A DNA stretch of 64,000 bases from Pseudomonadota bacterium (lineage in GTDB: Bacteria; Pseudomonadota; Alphaproteobacteria; Dongiales; Dongiaceae), in contig JAJYUT010000003.1 in NCBI GenBank assembly GCA_021792365.1, positions 682,001-746,000 on the forward strand, in the 5' to 3' direction. Each line of letters starts with the position of its first letter. The first letter of the stretch is position 1. Shown here one piece after another: positions 18,353 to 27,542 of this stretch. Position numbers and translations under genes: made by a program. The notes below the pieces were generated by a model. The model was given only the letters and a program-made list of their open reading frames with translations. It did not search any database and was not told the origin of the DNA.

Positions 18353-19060
18353 ATGGCGAACGACGGCGAATTGGACCTGAACAGCCTCAATGACGACGAT
18401 CTCGTGCAGCAGATGCATGACGACCTCTATGACGGCTTGAAGGAAGAGATCGAGCAGTCCGTCCACATCCTGCTGAACCGCGGATGGGCACCCTACGACG
18501 TGCTCACCAAGGCGCTGGTCGAGGGTATGCGCATCGTCGGCATCGATTTCCGCGACGGCATCCTGTTCGTGCCGGAGGTGCTGCTGGCCGCCAACGCCAT
18601 GAAGGCGGGCATGTTCATCCTGCGCCCGCTGCTGGCCGAGACCGGCGCGCCCAAGGTCGGCAAGATGGTGATCGGCACCGTCAAGGGCGACATCCACGAC
18701 ATCGGCAAGAACCTGGTTTCCATGATGATGGAAGGCGCCGGCTTCGAGGTGGTGGATCTCGGTATCAACAACCCGGTCGAGAAATACATGGCCGCGATCG
18801 AGGAGCACGGCCCGGACATCCTCGGCATGTCGGCGCTGCTCACCACCACCATGCCCTATATGAAGGTGGTGATCGACGCGCTCATCGAGAAAGGCGTGCG
18901 CCAAGATTACGTGGTGCTGGTCGGCGGCGCCCCACTCAATGAGGCATTCGCCAACTCCATCGGCGCCGACAGCTACTGCCGCGACGCCGCGGTGGCGGTG
19001 GAGACCGCGAAGCAATACATGGCGAAGCGCCAGGGCTCGGCGATGGCGGCACGGGCGTAG
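18353..19060 (+). CDS. Methyltransferase cognate corrinoid protein (MtbC/MttC family)
   Basis: This 235-residue protein carries a corrinoid cofactor that shuttles methyl groups between a substrate methyltransferase and an acceptor methyltransferase. An N-terminal helical cap (to about residue 95) precedes the B12-binding Rossmann domain. The cobalt-ligating motif D-x-H-x-x-G is in GDIHDIGKN (Asp113, His115, Gly118). MSALLTTTM and VGGAPLN complete the B12 site. The start ATG follows GAGGG. It is the natural partner type for the MttB-like enzyme at 60071-61651. A leader hairpin and a 3' terminator bracket it. Confidence 0.9.
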   Translation: MANDGELDLNSLNDDDLVQQMHDDLYDGLKEEIEQSVHILLNRGWAPYDVLTKALVEGMRIVGIDFRDGILFVPEVLLAANAMKAGMFILRPLLAETGAPKVGKMVIGTVKGDIHDIGKNLVSMMMEGAGFEVVDLGINNPVEKYMAAIEEHGPDILGMSALLTTTMPYMKVVIDALIEKGVRQDYVVLVGGAPLNEAFANSIGADSYCRDAAVAVETAKQYMAKRQGSAMAARA

Positions 19061-19085
19061 ACCCAGACACCAGTTCAAAACAGCA

Positions 19086-19113
19086 AACGGCCCCTATCGG
19101 GGCCGTTGCCTTG
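19086..19113 (+). terminator. Terminator of the corrinoid protein gene
   Basis: ACGGCCCC (19087-19094) pairs perfectly with GGGGCCGT (19099-19106) across a 4-base loop, followed by TGCCTTG; it lies 26 bases after the stop. Confidence 0.65.
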
Positions 19114-19135
19114 TACGGGTAGTCCTGCCGGGCGC

Positions 19136-19295
19136 GATCGAGCGGCTCTGTCCGTCATTGTTGCCCCGTTCGACTACACCTATCTGATCTTCGCGACTGT
19201 ACTAGGCGTTGTGCTCTTCTCGGAAAAATCCAGTTGTCCAGACGCTCCTCGGTATCACCACGATCGCGGGAGCCGGTTTGATCATTGCGCGGTAG
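19136..19295 (+). pseudogene. Remnant of an EamA/DMT-family transporter (C-terminal end)
   Basis: One frame encodes VIVAPFDYTYLIFATVLGVV then LFSEK, and a shifted frame encodes TLLGITTIAGAGLIIAR ending in TAG at 19293-19295. Together these match the last two membrane helices of a drug/metabolite (EamA) exporter. The N-terminal eight helices are missing and a frameshift lies near 19225, so the gene is dead. Confidence 0.7.
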
Positions 19296-19463
19296 GGCCT
19301 GGCCGATGAGCGCAGGCCTCCTGCATCCCCGCCACCGGCGGTCCGCATAAATGACAAGCGGTGCCGGCGGTCACTCTCTCATTTCTGACTCACCGCCTCC
19401 CACCGACGGCAACGTAGGCCGGCGCGCCTCTGTTGACAGGCTATTATCTCAGCGGAGGCCCCC

Positions 19464-19919
19464 ATGGTTACCACTGTCGGTCTGCAAGACGAGCCCCTCG
19501 ACCTGCTGAATGCACTCATTACCCTCGACTACGATGCGGTGGAGGCGTATCGCGCCGCCATTGAGCGCCTGGAGCAGCCAAGCTACAGGGAAACCTTGAA
19601 CGAGTTCCTGGGAGACCACCTGCGGCATACGAAAGATCTGTCGGCCCTGGTGCGCTCGCAGGGTGGGACCCCGCCGGAAGGCCCGGGAATGAAATCGATG
19701 ATGACTGCAGGCAAGGTCGCGATGGCGGACCTGGCCGGCGATTCGGCCATCCTGCGGGCCATGCTGTCCAACGAAGGGGATACCAATACCGCCTACGAGC
19801 GGGCGGCCGAGCACAGGAACCTGCCGGACCATATGCGTGATCTGGTCGGACGCAATCTCAATGATGAACGGCGGCACAAGGCTTGGCTCGAGCAGACGCT
19901 TTCAACCCAAGCGGCATGA
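19464..19919 (+). CDS. DUF2383 ferritin-like four-helix protein
   Basis: The 151-residue all-helical protein matches the PA2169/DUF2383 family: LNALITLDYDAVEAYRAAIE near the start, DHLRHTKDLSALV in helix 2, NEGDTNTAYERA in helix 3 and NDERRHKAWLE in helix 4. The Glu/His pairs (DHxRH, ERRH) resemble a ferritin-like di-iron site. Function is unproven; relatives are linked to stress response. The ATG has a GGAGG site. The next small gene follows in the same direction. Confidence 0.82.
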   Translation: MVTTVGLQDEPLDLLNALITLDYDAVEAYRAAIERLEQPSYRETLNEFLGDHLRHTKDLSALVRSQGGTPPEGPGMKSMMTAGKVAMADLAGDSAILRAMLSNEGDTNTAYERAAEHRNLPDHMRDLVGRNLNDERRHKAWLEQTLSTQAA

Positions 19920-20001
19920 GCGCGCTGCCCAGAACATGGCAGCACGGCGCCCGAGCCCTGCAACTCTCGCCTCGAAGCTGACGCTTGGAATCGGAGACAG
20001 A

Positions 20002-20208
20002 ATGGTGAAGCGGAAGGAACGGAAAGAATCCGACCAGGCGCAAGCGGCGACATCCCGGCGCGCCGAGAACTCGCCGGAGGCCCTGGTAGTCGGGCGCCAG
20101 TCGGATTCCAAAGCGGACAAGAACAATCCCAAGATCAAGCTGAATCCAGGCACCGCATCCGAAGAAATCCTGGGGCCGAACAGCACGAAATCAAACAAAC
20201 CTCGCTAG
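20002..20208 (+). CDS. Small basic hypothetical protein
   Basis: A 68-residue, lysine-, serine- and asparagine-rich protein (starts MVKRKERKES) has no hydrophobic segment and looks disordered. The ATG at 20002 has a good GGAGAC site at proper distance. It lies 82 bases after the ferritin-like gene and may be co-transcribed with it. I do not recognise a family. Confidence 0.55.
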   Translation: MVKRKERKESDQAQAATSRRAENSPEALVVGRQSDSKADKNNPKIKLNPGTASEEILGPNSTKSNKPR

Positions 20209-20259
20209 CCGACAGCGGGCCGACGCTGCGGTCAGTCCTGCCGCGCCCTCGGACGAGGT

Positions 20260-20280
20260 GAGCCTCCATTCCGGAGGCTC
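20260..20280. terminator. Hairpin between convergent genes (weak terminator call)
   Basis: GAGCCTCC (20260-20267) pairs with GGAGGCTC (20273-20280), 5-base loop, between the small protein gene and the convergent HugZ-like gene. There is no T tract on either side. Confidence 0.35.
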
Positions 20281-20343
20281 CCGCGGCGGCGTTGCCCGTC
20301 TGCGGGATGGAACTCCCGAAGTTCTGTCGTGGACAGTCCGCGC

Positions 20344-20796
20344 TTATCTCAACTCCTCCGGCGTCAGGCGGAAGATGCGGCCGAAGCCGGCGACGAACAG
20401 GCCTTCCGCAATGCGGAACCGGTAGAACTTGAAGTCGCCAAAGCCGGCATACATCTCCGCCTCGGGATGCACGCTGAGATAATGCGCCTTGTCGCCCGCC
20501 TGATCGGGCGAGAGGTGGACCTCGCCGATCAAGGTGAGACGCGGGCCGGTCAGCGGCTCCTTCAGCGTCAGCGTGCCATCCATCAGCAGCGACGCGCGGG
20601 GGTCGCGTTGCAGGTTCTTGGCATGATCTGAAAGATCGGACAGCAGCAGGATCAACGCGCCATCCGGATCCTGTGCCGGCAGCACGAGCGAAACGAAGGG
20701 ATAGAGCTGCCCAGCGCGCTCTGCGAGGGTGCCAAGGCCGCCCCGTGGCTGGCTCAGGAGCGCACGAGCCTCTTCTCTGTAATCCGGCTTCGTCAT
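20344..20796 (-). CDS. Pyridoxamine 5'-phosphate oxidase-fold protein, HugZ-like
   Basis: This 150-residue split-barrel protein resembles the N-terminal flavin/heme domain of HugZ/HutZ heme-utilisation proteins. It shows YPFVSLVLPAQD, the ILLLSDLSDHAKNL strand-helix, ASLLMDG, RLTLIGEV and FYRFRIAEGLFVAGFGR. It lacks the C-terminal DUF2470 part of full-length HugZ. Heme degradation or flavin binding is a family-level guess. The ATG at 20796 begins a typical N-terminus (MTKPDYREEA). Confidence 0.75.
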   Translation of the reverse strand: MTKPDYREEARALLSQPRGGLGTLAERAGQLYPFVSLVLPAQDPDGALILLLSDLSDHAKNLQRDPRASLLMDGTLTLKEPLTGPRLTLIGEVHLSPDQAGDKAHYLSVHPEAEMYAGFGDFKFYRFRIAEGLFVAGFGRIFRLTPEELR

Positions 20797-20883
20797 GCCG
20801 GGGAATCCTTAACCATGCCGCTTCACCTCCCTCCGCTAAATCGCTGGAATTGCGCCGTAATTCCGCCTTTTTCCGGGCCATGC

Positions 20884-20910
20884 TTGGCAGGCCTGGGGTA
20901 ATTCTATAAA
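20884..20910 (+). promoter_or_regulatory. Candidate promoter for chvI-chvG
   Basis: TTGGCA (20884-20889) and TATAAA (20905-20910) are separated by a short 15-base spacer, 29 bases before the chvI start codon. Confidence 0.4.
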
Positions 20911-20939
20911 CCTTGCCTGCAAGAGAGGAGTCCCAACGC

Positions 20940-21635
20940 GTGCCGCAGACAATTGCGCTGGTTGACGACGACCGCAACATCCTCACGTCCGTCTCGATGA
21001 CGCTGGAGGCCGAGGGCTTCGCGGTCCGCATCTACACCGACGGGGCGGAAGCCTTGCGCGGGCTGATGCAGCAGCCGGTGGACCTTGCCGTGCTGGACAT
21101 CAAGATGCCGCGCATGGACGGCATGGAGCTGCTGGAGAAGCTGCGGAAATCGAGCGACCTGCCGGTCATCTTCCTCACGTCCAAGGACGACGAGGTGGAC
21201 GAGCTGATGGGCTTGCGCATGGGCGCGGACGACTACATCAAGAAGCCGTTCTCGCAGCGCCTGCTGATCGAGCGCATCCGCACGCTGCTGCGGCGCGAGG
21301 GCAATCGGGGCGGAACCGAGAAGGGCAGCGAGGCGTCGATCACGCGCGGCGAGCTGACGCTGGATCCCAACCGGCACCTCTGCACCTGGAAGAACGAGGC
21401 GGTGGAGCTCACGGTCACCGAGTTCCTGCTGCTGAAGGCGCTGGCACAGCGGCCGGGGCATGTGAAGAGCCGCGACCAGCTGATGGACTCCGCCTATGGC
21501 GAGAACATCTATGTCGACGACCGCACGATCGACAGCCATATCAAGCGGCTGCGCAAGAAGTTCAAGGCGATCGATGTCGAGTTCAACCAGATCGAGACGC
21601 TCTACGGGGTCGGCTACCGCTATCGCGATGGGTAA
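20940..21635 (+). CDS. chvI: Response regulator ChvI (OmpR/PhoB family)
   Basis: This 231-residue transcription factor has a receiver domain (acidic pair at 9-10, phospho-acceptor Asp53 in [21 protein letters not shown]) and a winged-helix output domain ending in YGVGYRYR. ChvI with ChvG controls envelope, acid and symbiosis/virulence genes in alphaproteobacteria. I use the GTG at 20940 because AGAGAGGAG precedes it by 9 bases and the next residues start the receiver fold. chvG follows 27 bases after the stop. Confidence 0.93.
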   Translation: MPQTIALVDDDRNILTSVSMTLEAEGFAVRIYTDGAEALRGLMQQPVDLAVLDIKMPRMDGMELLEKLRKSSDLPVIFLTSKDDEVDELMGLRMGADDYIKKPFSQRLLIERIRTLLRREGNRGGTEKGSEASITRGELTLDPNRHLCTWKNEAVELTVTEFLLLKALAQRPGHVKSRDQLMDSAYGENIYVDDRTIDSHIKRLRKKFKAIDVEFNQIETLYGVGYRYRDG

Positions 21636-21662
21636 GTTCGGCGCAGTACGGTGGCTGCTGCG

Positions 21663-23450
21663 ATGAACGATATCGCGCGCGCCACGTCGGGACACGAGAT
21701 CGAGGGCACGATCAAAGGCGAGGCGCGGTCCGAGGGATCGCGCCTTTCGCCATTGGAACGGGCCGCGCCGGTCCTGCAGCCCGAGCCGGAAATGCGGGTC
21801 GCACATTCCAGGCGCGACCGCGCGCGCGCGACCATCGAGCGCCCGGGGCGCCCCCGCCGGCGCCCACTCTGGCAATCGCCGCTGACCCGCCGCATCCTCG
21901 CCGTCAACGTCATCGCGCTGCTCATTCCGATCGTCGGGCTGCTCTATCTCGACAACTATCGGCAGAGCCTGATCCAGTCGGAGCTGGAGCTGCTGAAGAC
22001 CGAGGCCAAGCTGCTGTCGGGCGCGCTGGCGGCGAGCGGCGTCGTGACCGGGCCGCTGGGCGAGGAGCGCCTGCTGCCCGAGATGACGCGGCAGACGGTG
22101 CGGCGCCTGGTCGACGTCTCCCAAACGCGGGCAAGGCTGTTCTCGCCCGACGGCTCGATGATCGCGGACAGCTTCCTGTTGTCGGGGCCGGGCGGGGTCG
22201 TGGAGATGCAGCCGCTACCACCGCTGAACGCGGACGATTCCTTCCTGTGGCGCACCATCCTCGGCGCTTACGACTGGATCGCGGGCCTGCTGCCCAGCGG
22301 CGCGCCGCTGCCGCCTTATGCCGAATCGGCGGTGCAATCGGCGCAGGATTACGCCGAGGCGCAGAAAGCCCTGGCCGGCGAGACCGCAACGGCGGTGCGC
22401 GATGCGGGCAGCGGGCGCATCATCCTCAGCGTCGCCGTGCCGGTGCAGCGCTACCGGCAGGTGCTGGGCGCCCTCTTCCTCACCAAGCCGGGCGATTCCG
22501 TCGAGGCCACGTTGCGCGATACCCGCCTCACCATCCTCGGCGTGTTCGCCGTCGCGTTGTCGGTGACGGTGCTGCTCTCGCTCTATCTCGCCAGCACCAT
22601 CGCCTGGCCGATCCACCGGCTGGCGGACGCCGCCGACCGCGTGCGGCGCGCCAAGGGGCGGCAGGTGAAGATCCCCGACCTGTCGCACCGCAAGGACGAG
22701 ATCGGTGAGCTGTCCGGCTCGCTGCGCGACATGACGGAAGCGGTCTGGAAGCGCATGGACGCGATCGAGGCCTTCGCCGCCGACGTGTCACACGAGATCA
22801 AGAACCCCCTCACCTCGCTGCGCAGCGCGGTCGAGACGGTGGCGCGCATCGACGATCCCGCGCAGCAGCGGCGGCTGATGACCATCATCCTGGACGACGT
22901 CCAGCGGCTGAACCGGCTGATCACCGATATCTCTGATGCCTCTCGCGTCGACGCGGAGATGTCGCGCGCCGATGCCGAGCCGGTCTCCATGCGCGAGCTG
23001 CTGACCGCGATCGCGGATATCTACGGCGCAACCGCGGACCCCGAGGCGCCGCGCATAGAGGTGATCGCGCGCGAGGGCGATTCGCTCATGGTGCTCGGCA
23101 TGGAAGGCAGGCTGGGCCAGGTGCTGCGGAACCTGGTCAGCAACGCCGTCTCCTTCAGCCCGCCGGGCGGAATCATCACGCTCACCGGCTGGCGCGAGCG
23201 CGGCCACGTCGTGGTAACGGTGGAGGATAACGGCCCTGGCATCCCGCCGGACAAGCTGACAGCGATCTTCGAGCGTTTCTACTCGGAGCGGCCGGAGGGC
23301 GAGAAGTTCGGCACGCATTCGGGGCTCGGCCTCTCCATCTCGCGCCAGATCGTGGAGGCGCATGGCGGCACGCTGACGGCGGAGAACATGATCGGCCCCG
23401 ACGGCCAGGTGCGCGGGGCATGCTTCACTATCGATGTGCCGGCGTATTAG
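21663..23450 (+). CDS. chvG: Sensor histidine kinase ChvG
   Basis: The protein of about 595 residues has a basic cytoplasmic N-tail, TM1 (ILAVNVIALLIPIVGLLYL), a periplasmic domain, TM2 near 290-312, a HAMP segment, the H-box DVSHEIKNPLTSL (His377), and an ATPase domain with NLVSNAVSFSPP, DNGPGIP and GLGLSI. It phosphorylates ChvI. The ATG at 21663 is used; a GTG at 21651 would add four residues and neither has a strong ribosome site. The long Arg/Pro-rich N-tail is typical of ChvG. Confidence 0.92.
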   Translation: MNDIARATSGHEIEGTIKGEARSEGSRLSPLERAAPVLQPEPEMRVAHSRRDRARATIERPGRPRRRPLWQSPLTRRILAVNVIALLIPIVGLLYLDNYRQSLIQSELELLKTEAKLLSGALAASGVVTGPLGEERLLPEMTRQTVRRLVDVSQTRARLFSPDGSMIADSFLLSGPGGVVEMQPLPPLNADDSFLWRTILGAYDWIAGLLPSGAPLPPYAESAVQSAQDYAEAQKALAGETATAVRDAGSGRIILSVAVPVQRYRQVLGALFLTKPGDSVEATLRDTRLTILGVFAVALSVTVLLSLYLASTIAWPIHRLADAADRVRRAKGRQVKIPDLSHRKDEIGELSGSLRDMTEAVWKRMDAIEAFAADVSHEIKNPLTSLRSAVETVARIDDPAQQRRLMTIILDDVQRLNRLITDISDASRVDAEMSRADAEPVSMRELLTAIADIYGATADPEAPRIEVIAREGDSLMVLGMEGRLGQVLRNLVSNAVSFSPPGGIITLTGWRERGHVVVTVEDNGPGIPPDKLTAIFERFYSERPEGEKFGTHSGLGLSISRQIVEAHGGTLTAENMIGPDGQVRGACFTIDVPAY

Positions 23451-23487
23451 CCGTCATGCGCTCGCCTCTCTCAATTCACCAGGGTAA

Positions 23488-23514
23488 CCCCCTTCCCCAT
23501 ATCGGGGGAGGGAG
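23488..23514 (+). repeat. G/C palindrome that supplies the hprK ribosome site
   Basis: A pyrimidine arm (CCCCCTTCCCC) and a purine arm (GGGGGAGGG) enclose ATATC. The purine arm ends 10 bases before the hprK ATG at 23525 and is the only Shine-Dalgarno candidate. Confidence 0.55.
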
Positions 23515-23524
23515 GCGCTGAGCC

Positions 23525-23977
23525 ATGCGACGCTTGGTCAACGCAACGGCGGTGGCGTGGCGGGGTCAGGGGATCCTGATCCTCGGGCCCAGCGGGTCCG
23601 GCAAGTCCGACCTCGCCCTTCGCCTGATCGATTCGGGTGCGACGTTGATCGCCGATGACGTGGTCGAGATGACGCGCGCGGACAGGCAGTTGCTGCTCTC
23701 CTTCCCGGCGGAAGGGCCGGCGGACCTCAAGGGCCGGATGGAGGCGAGGGGACTCGGCATTATGAGCGTGCCGGCGGCGCCGCAGGAGGTGCCGCTGTCG
23801 CTGGTGGTCCGCTCGACCCCGCACGAGGCGGTGCCGCGGATACCGGAAAGCCTGGAATCTGAATGGCTTGACCTGACAGTTGCGACTATCGGCATAGACC
23901 TTCTGGAGGCCTCCGCCCCTGCCAAAGTCCGGCTTGCTCTCGTGAAGCTGGCGCGCTCTATAATCCCGCCCTCATGA
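23525..23977 (+). CDS. hprK: HPr kinase/phosphorylase, short alphaproteobacterial form
   Basis: At 150 residues it contains only the kinase domain and lacks the N-terminal domain of Firmicute HprK, as is usual in alphaproteobacteria. Walker A is GPSGSGKSD (21-29). LIADDVVEM carries the acidic pair after the P-loop and [13 protein letters not shown] the signature loop that contacts HPr. It phosphorylates and dephosphorylates the regulatory serine of HPr. Its stop overlaps the rapZ start (ATGA), so the two are translationally coupled. Confidence 0.92.
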   Translation: MRRLVNATAVAWRGQGILILGPSGSGKSDLALRLIDSGATLIADDVVEMTRADRQLLLSFPAEGPADLKGRMEARGLGIMSVPAAPQEVPLSLVVRSTPHEAVPRIPESLESEWLDLTVATIGIDLLEASAPAKVRLALVKLARSIIPPS

Positions 23978-24927
23978 CCACCGTGACCACAGCGGGCCGG
24001 GATCAAGCGTCCCAGAGTTCTGCGCCCGCCACGCAGGATCGTAGGCGCGTGCTGCTCATCTCCGGCCTGGCCGGCGCGGGGCGGACCACGGCGTTGCGCG
24101 CCCTCGAGGACCTCGGTTACGAGGCGGTCGACAATCTGCCGCTGGAATTGCTGCCGCATCTGGTGAGCGGCCTTGCCATCGGCGACTCGCATGGCGGGCC
24201 GATCGTCATCGGAATCGACAGCCGCTCCCGCGGTTTCGGCAGCGGCGCCTTCCTCGAGCGGGTCGAGTCCCTGCGCGCCGATTCGAGATTCGAGCTCATT
24301 CTCGTCTTCCTCGATTGCGCGGACGAGGTGCTGATCCGCCGCTTCACCGAGACCCGACGGCGCCACCCGCTCGCCCCCGACCGCAACCCGGCGGACGGGA
24401 TCGCGCAGGAGCGGACGCTGATGCTCCCGATCCGCTCCGTGGCGGACCTGGTGGTCGATACGTCCAACCGCTCGATGGCCGACCTCAAACGGCTCATGAC
24501 GGAGCGCTTCGCGCTTGACCGGCGGCCCGGTCTCGCCATGACGGTGATGTCGTTCTCCTACCGCATGGGCGTGCCGCGCGAGGCCGACCTGGTATTCGAC
24601 GTGCGCTTCCTCGGCAACCCCCATTACGTCGCGGCGCTGCAGCCGCTGGACGGCGAAACGGCCGAGGTTGCGCGTTTCATCGAGCGCGATCCGTCGCTCG
24701 CCGGCTTCATGAACGCACTGGACACGCTAGTGACGCCGCTGCTGCCGCGCTATGAGCAGGAGGGCAAGAGCTATCTCACCATCGCCGTCGGCTGCACCGG
24801 CGGCAGACACCGATCGGTCTATGTCGCGAAACGGCTGGCGGAGTCCCTCAGGGCAAGCGGGCGGCCGGTCGTGCTGATCCACCGCGACCTGACGCGCGAC
24901 CTTTCGGGCCGCTCGGAACAGACATAA
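23974..24927 (+). CDS. rapZ: RNase adapter protein RapZ / YvcJ-family nucleotide-binding protein
   Basis: The 317-residue protein has the N-terminal P-loop domain and the C-terminal domain with [11 protein letters not shown] near residue 270. In enterics RapZ guides RNase E to the sRNA GlmZ; in alphaproteobacteria the role is unclear but the gene accompanies hprK and PTS genes. [14 protein letters not shown] after the P-loop is diagnostic. The P-loop reads GLAGAGRTT (31-39), so the usual lysine is Arg37. It overlaps hprK by four bases. Confidence 0.92.
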   Translation: MTTVTTAGRDQASQSSAPATQDRRRVLLISGLAGAGRTTALRALEDLGYEAVDNLPLELLPHLVSGLAIGDSHGGPIVIGIDSRSRGFGSGAFLERVESLRADSRFELILVFLDCADEVLIRRFTETRRRHPLAPDRNPADGIAQERTLMLPIRSVADLVVDTSNRSMADLKRLMTERFALDRRPGLAMTVMSFSYRMGVPREADLVFDVRFLGNPHYVAALQPLDGETAEVARFIERDPSLAGFMNALDTLVTPLLPRYEQEGKSYLTIAVGCTGGRHRSVYVAKRLAESLRASGRPVVLIHRDLTRDLSGRSEQT

Positions 24928-24970
24928 GAAGCGAGCACGAAAAGCGGACCAAAGAAACAGGGATGCGTCG

Positions 24971-25375
24971 ATGATTGGCATGGTTCTGGTGACCCACGGC
25001 AAGCTGGCCGCCGAGTTCCTGGCGGCGCTTGAGCACGTGGTCGGGAAACAGCAGAAGGTCGCGACCGTCTGCATCGGGGCGGAAGACGACATGGAGCAGC
25101 GCCGCAAGGAGATCCTGGACCGCGTCCAGGAGGTGGAGAGCGGCGACGGCGTGGTGCTGCTGACCGACATGTTCGGCGGGACGCCCTCCAACCTCGCCAT
25201 CTCCGTGCTCGACCGCGCCAATGTCGAGGTCATCGCCGGCATCAACCTGCCGATGCTCATCAAGCTCGCCGGCATGCGCGAGGGCCATACGCTGCAGGCC
25301 GCCGTCACCGCCGCGCAGGAGGCCGGGCGCAAATACATCAATGTTGCCTCGCAATTGCTGGCCGCGCGCGGGTAG
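24971..25375 (+). CDS. PTS system EIIA component, mannose family
   Basis: This is a 134-residue stand-alone EIIA of the mannose type. The phospho-accepting His9 is in MVLVTHG; LLTDMFGGTPSN and the LPMLIKL stretch are conserved. With no EIIB or EIIC genes nearby it probably acts in regulation rather than sugar transport, taking phosphate from HPr. It lies 43 bases after rapZ and 93 bases before ptsH in one gene string. Confidence 0.9.
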   Translation: MIGMVLVTHGKLAAEFLAALEHVVGKQQKVATVCIGAEDDMEQRRKEILDRVQEVESGDGVVLLTDMFGGTPSNLAISVLDRANVEVIAGINLPMLIKLAGMREGHTLQAAVTAAQEAGRKYINVASQLLAARG

Positions 25376-25431
25376 AAGCTCGATGGCTGGCTGGCGGCTG
25401 TTGGAGATAGCGAAGAACGTGGCGAATCGCA

Positions 25432-25460
25432 CTCCCCTCCCCCTGACCGGAGGAGGGGAA
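25432..25460 (+). repeat. G/C palindrome that supplies the ptsH ribosome site
   Basis: CTCCCCTCCCC and GGAGGAGGGG arms flank CTGACC. The purine arm ends 8 bases before the ptsH ATG at 25469 and is its only Shine-Dalgarno-like sequence. Confidence 0.55.
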
Positions 25461-25468
25461 GCGGCAGC

Positions 25469-25750
25469 ATGACGGCCGACGGCGGGATCACGCGGGTGGC
25501 CAATATCCGCAACACGCGCGGGCTGCATGCCCGTGCGGCGGCGAAATTCGTGAAGGTGGCAGGCGGGTTTGATGCGCAGATCCGCGTCATCAAAGGGGAC
25601 ATGGACGTCTCCGGCACGTCGATCATGGGGCTCATGATGCTGGCTGCCGGGATCGGCACCGATATCGAGCTGCGCGCCAGCGGCGCCCAGGCGGAGGAGG
25701 CGATGCAGGCGCTCATGGACCTGATCGAGCGGAAATTCGATGAAGAGTGA
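25469..25750 (+). CDS. ptsH: Phosphocarrier protein HPr
   Basis: The 93-residue HPr has the catalytic His20 in TRGLHARAA, phosphorylated by EI, and the regulatory Ser51 in GTSIMGLMML, the target of HprK. It passes phosphate to the EIIA encoded just upstream. The C-terminal end overlaps the ptsI start by 11 bases, so translation is coupled. Confidence 0.94.
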   Translation: MTADGGITRVANIRNTRGLHARAAAKFVKVAGGFDAQIRVIKGDMDVSGTSIMGLMMLAAGIGTDIELRASGAQAEEAMQALMDLIERKFDEE

Positions 25751-27542
25751 CGACAAGAAGACGCGCCGCCTGCGCCGGCCGCGCGAGCGCGACGTCGAGC
25801 GCGCGTTCGACGGTCTGGGCGTCTCCCCCGGCATCGGGATCGGGCGCGTGCACGTGGTGGAGACCGGCGCGATCACCGTCTCCGAATACGAGATCGCCGA
25901 GGACAAGGTGCAGGCAGAGCTCGAGCGCTTCCACGGCGCGGTGCAGAAATCGGAGCGCCAGCTGCGCAAGCTCTCCAGCAAGGCGGAGGAGCTGCACGGC
26001 GCGGCCGCGGAAGAACTCGGCTTCCTGCTCGAAGCGCACAAGCAGATGCTGACCGGCTCGCGCGTGACGCGCGGGGTGGAGACGCGCATCCGCGAGCATC
26101 GCGTGAATGCCGAGGCCGCGGTGCAGTTCGTGATCAACAAGGTCGAGCAGGACTTCGCCGCGCTCGACGATCCGTATCTATCGGCGCGCGCCGACGATGT
26201 GCGCGAGGTCGGCAACCGCATCCTGCGCAACCTGACGCAGACGGCGTACGAGGCGTTCAAGAACCTGCCCGCCGGCTCCATCGTGGTGGCGGAGGAGCTG
26301 ACGCCGGCGGATACCGCGTTGCTGGACCCCAAGACCATCGAAGGATTCGCGACGGTGCTGGGCGGCAAGGAAGGGCACACCGCCATCATGGCGCGCTCGC
26401 TCGGCCTGCCCGCGGTGCTCGGCATTCCCGACCTGCTGCGCTTCGCGCGCACCGGGCAGGACATCATTGTCGACGGCGGTGCGGGGCGTGTCATTCTCAA
26501 TCCCGGCCCTGCCACCATCGCGGATTATCAGCGGCGGATGCAGGTCATCGAGCGGGACGAGCGGCAGCTCAGCCGGCTGCGCAAGCTGCCTTCCGTCACG
26601 CGCGACGGGCAGCGCATCGGGCTGCTCGCCAATGTGGAGCTGCCGCGCGAGGCGGAGATGGCGATGCATGCCGGTGCGGAAGGCATCGGGCTGCTGCGCA
26701 CCGAGTTCATGTTCATGAACCGCGACGACCTGCCGGACGAGGACGAGCAGTACCAGGCGCTGCGCCAGATCGTCGAGACCATGGAGGGCCAGCCGGTCAC
26801 CATCCGCACCCTGGACGTGGGCGGGGAGAAGCTGGCTCCATCCTTGCGCGATCACCTGGGCGAATCGGCCAACCCGGCGCTCGGCCTGCGCGCGATCCGC
26901 CTCAGCCTCAAAAGGCGCGAGCTGCTGGATGCTCAGCTGGCAGCGATCCTGCGCGCGGGGGTGCATGGGCCGGTGCGCATCCTGTTGCCCATGATCTCCT
27001 CGACCTCGGAGGTGAAGCAGGTGCGCGAAGCGCTGCTGCAGGTCGCGCGACGGCTGAAGCGGCGCGGCCAGAAGCTGCCCGATCCCCTGCCGCCGGTCGG
27101 CGTCATGATCGAGGTGCCAGGCGCGGCGCTCTCCGCCGACGCGCTGACCCAGGTCTCAGATTTCTTCGCCATCGGCTCCAACGACCTCACCATGTACACG
27201 CTGGCGATCGATCGCGGCGAGGAGCAGGTCGCGCATCTCTACAACCCGCTACACCCCGCGGTGCTGCGATTGGTTCAATTCGCAACCGAAGCCGCCCTGC
27301 GCGCGCGCATTCCCGTGAGCGTCTGCGGCGAGATCGCCGGCGACCCCAAATTCGCGCCGCTGCTGCTGGGCCTCGGCATCCAGGATCTCAGCATGGCGGC
27401 CAATTCCCTGCCCCGCGTGAAGCAGCGCATCCGCAATCTCGACTATCTCGCCTCCGCCCGCTTCGCGCGCCAGGTGATGGACCAGTGGGATTCGGGGCGC
27501 ATCGCGATGCTGCTCGACGATTTCAACGCGCTGGCGACGTGA
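25740..27542 (+). CDS. ptsI: PTS enzyme I (phosphoenolpyruvate-protein phosphotransferase)
   Basis: The 600-residue enzyme takes phosphate from PEP and gives it to HPr. The active His213 is in GGKEGHTAIMARS; the PEP-binding barrel shows LLRTEFMFMNR, IGSNDLTMY and the catalytic cysteine in SVCGEIAGDP. A Lys/Arg-rich N-tail of ~20 residues is unusual but short. There is no N-terminal GAF domain, so it is the classical EI rather than PtsP. The TGA stop shares a base with the next ATG (TGATG). A second diverged copy of the last 19 codons lies at 28099-28155. Confidence 0.94.
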   Translation: MKSDDKKTRRLRRPRERDVERAFDGLGVSPGIGIGRVHVVETGAITVSEYEIAEDKVQAELERFHGAVQKSERQLRKLSSKAEELHGAAAEELGFLLEAHKQMLTGSRVTRGVETRIREHRVNAEAAVQFVINKVEQDFAALDDPYLSARADDVREVGNRILRNLTQTAYEAFKNLPAGSIVVAEELTPADTALLDPKTIEGFATVLGGKEGHTAIMARSLGLPAVLGIPDLLRFARTGQDIIVDGGAGRVILNPGPATIADYQRRMQVIERDERQLSRLRKLPSVTRDGQRIGLLANVELPREAEMAMHAGAEGIGLLRTEFMFMNRDDLPDEDEQYQALRQIVETMEGQPVTIRTLDVGGEKLAPSLRDHLGESANPALGLRAIRLSLKRRELLDAQLAAILRAGVHGPVRILLPMISSTSEVKQVREALLQVARRLKRRGQKLPDPLPPVGVMIEVPGAALSADALTQVSDFFAIGSNDLTMYTLAIDRGEEQVAHLYNPLHPAVLRLVQFATEAALRARIPVSVCGEIAGDPKFAPLLLGLGIQDLSMAANSLPRVKQRIRNLDYLASARFARQVMDQWDSGRIAMLLDDFNALAT

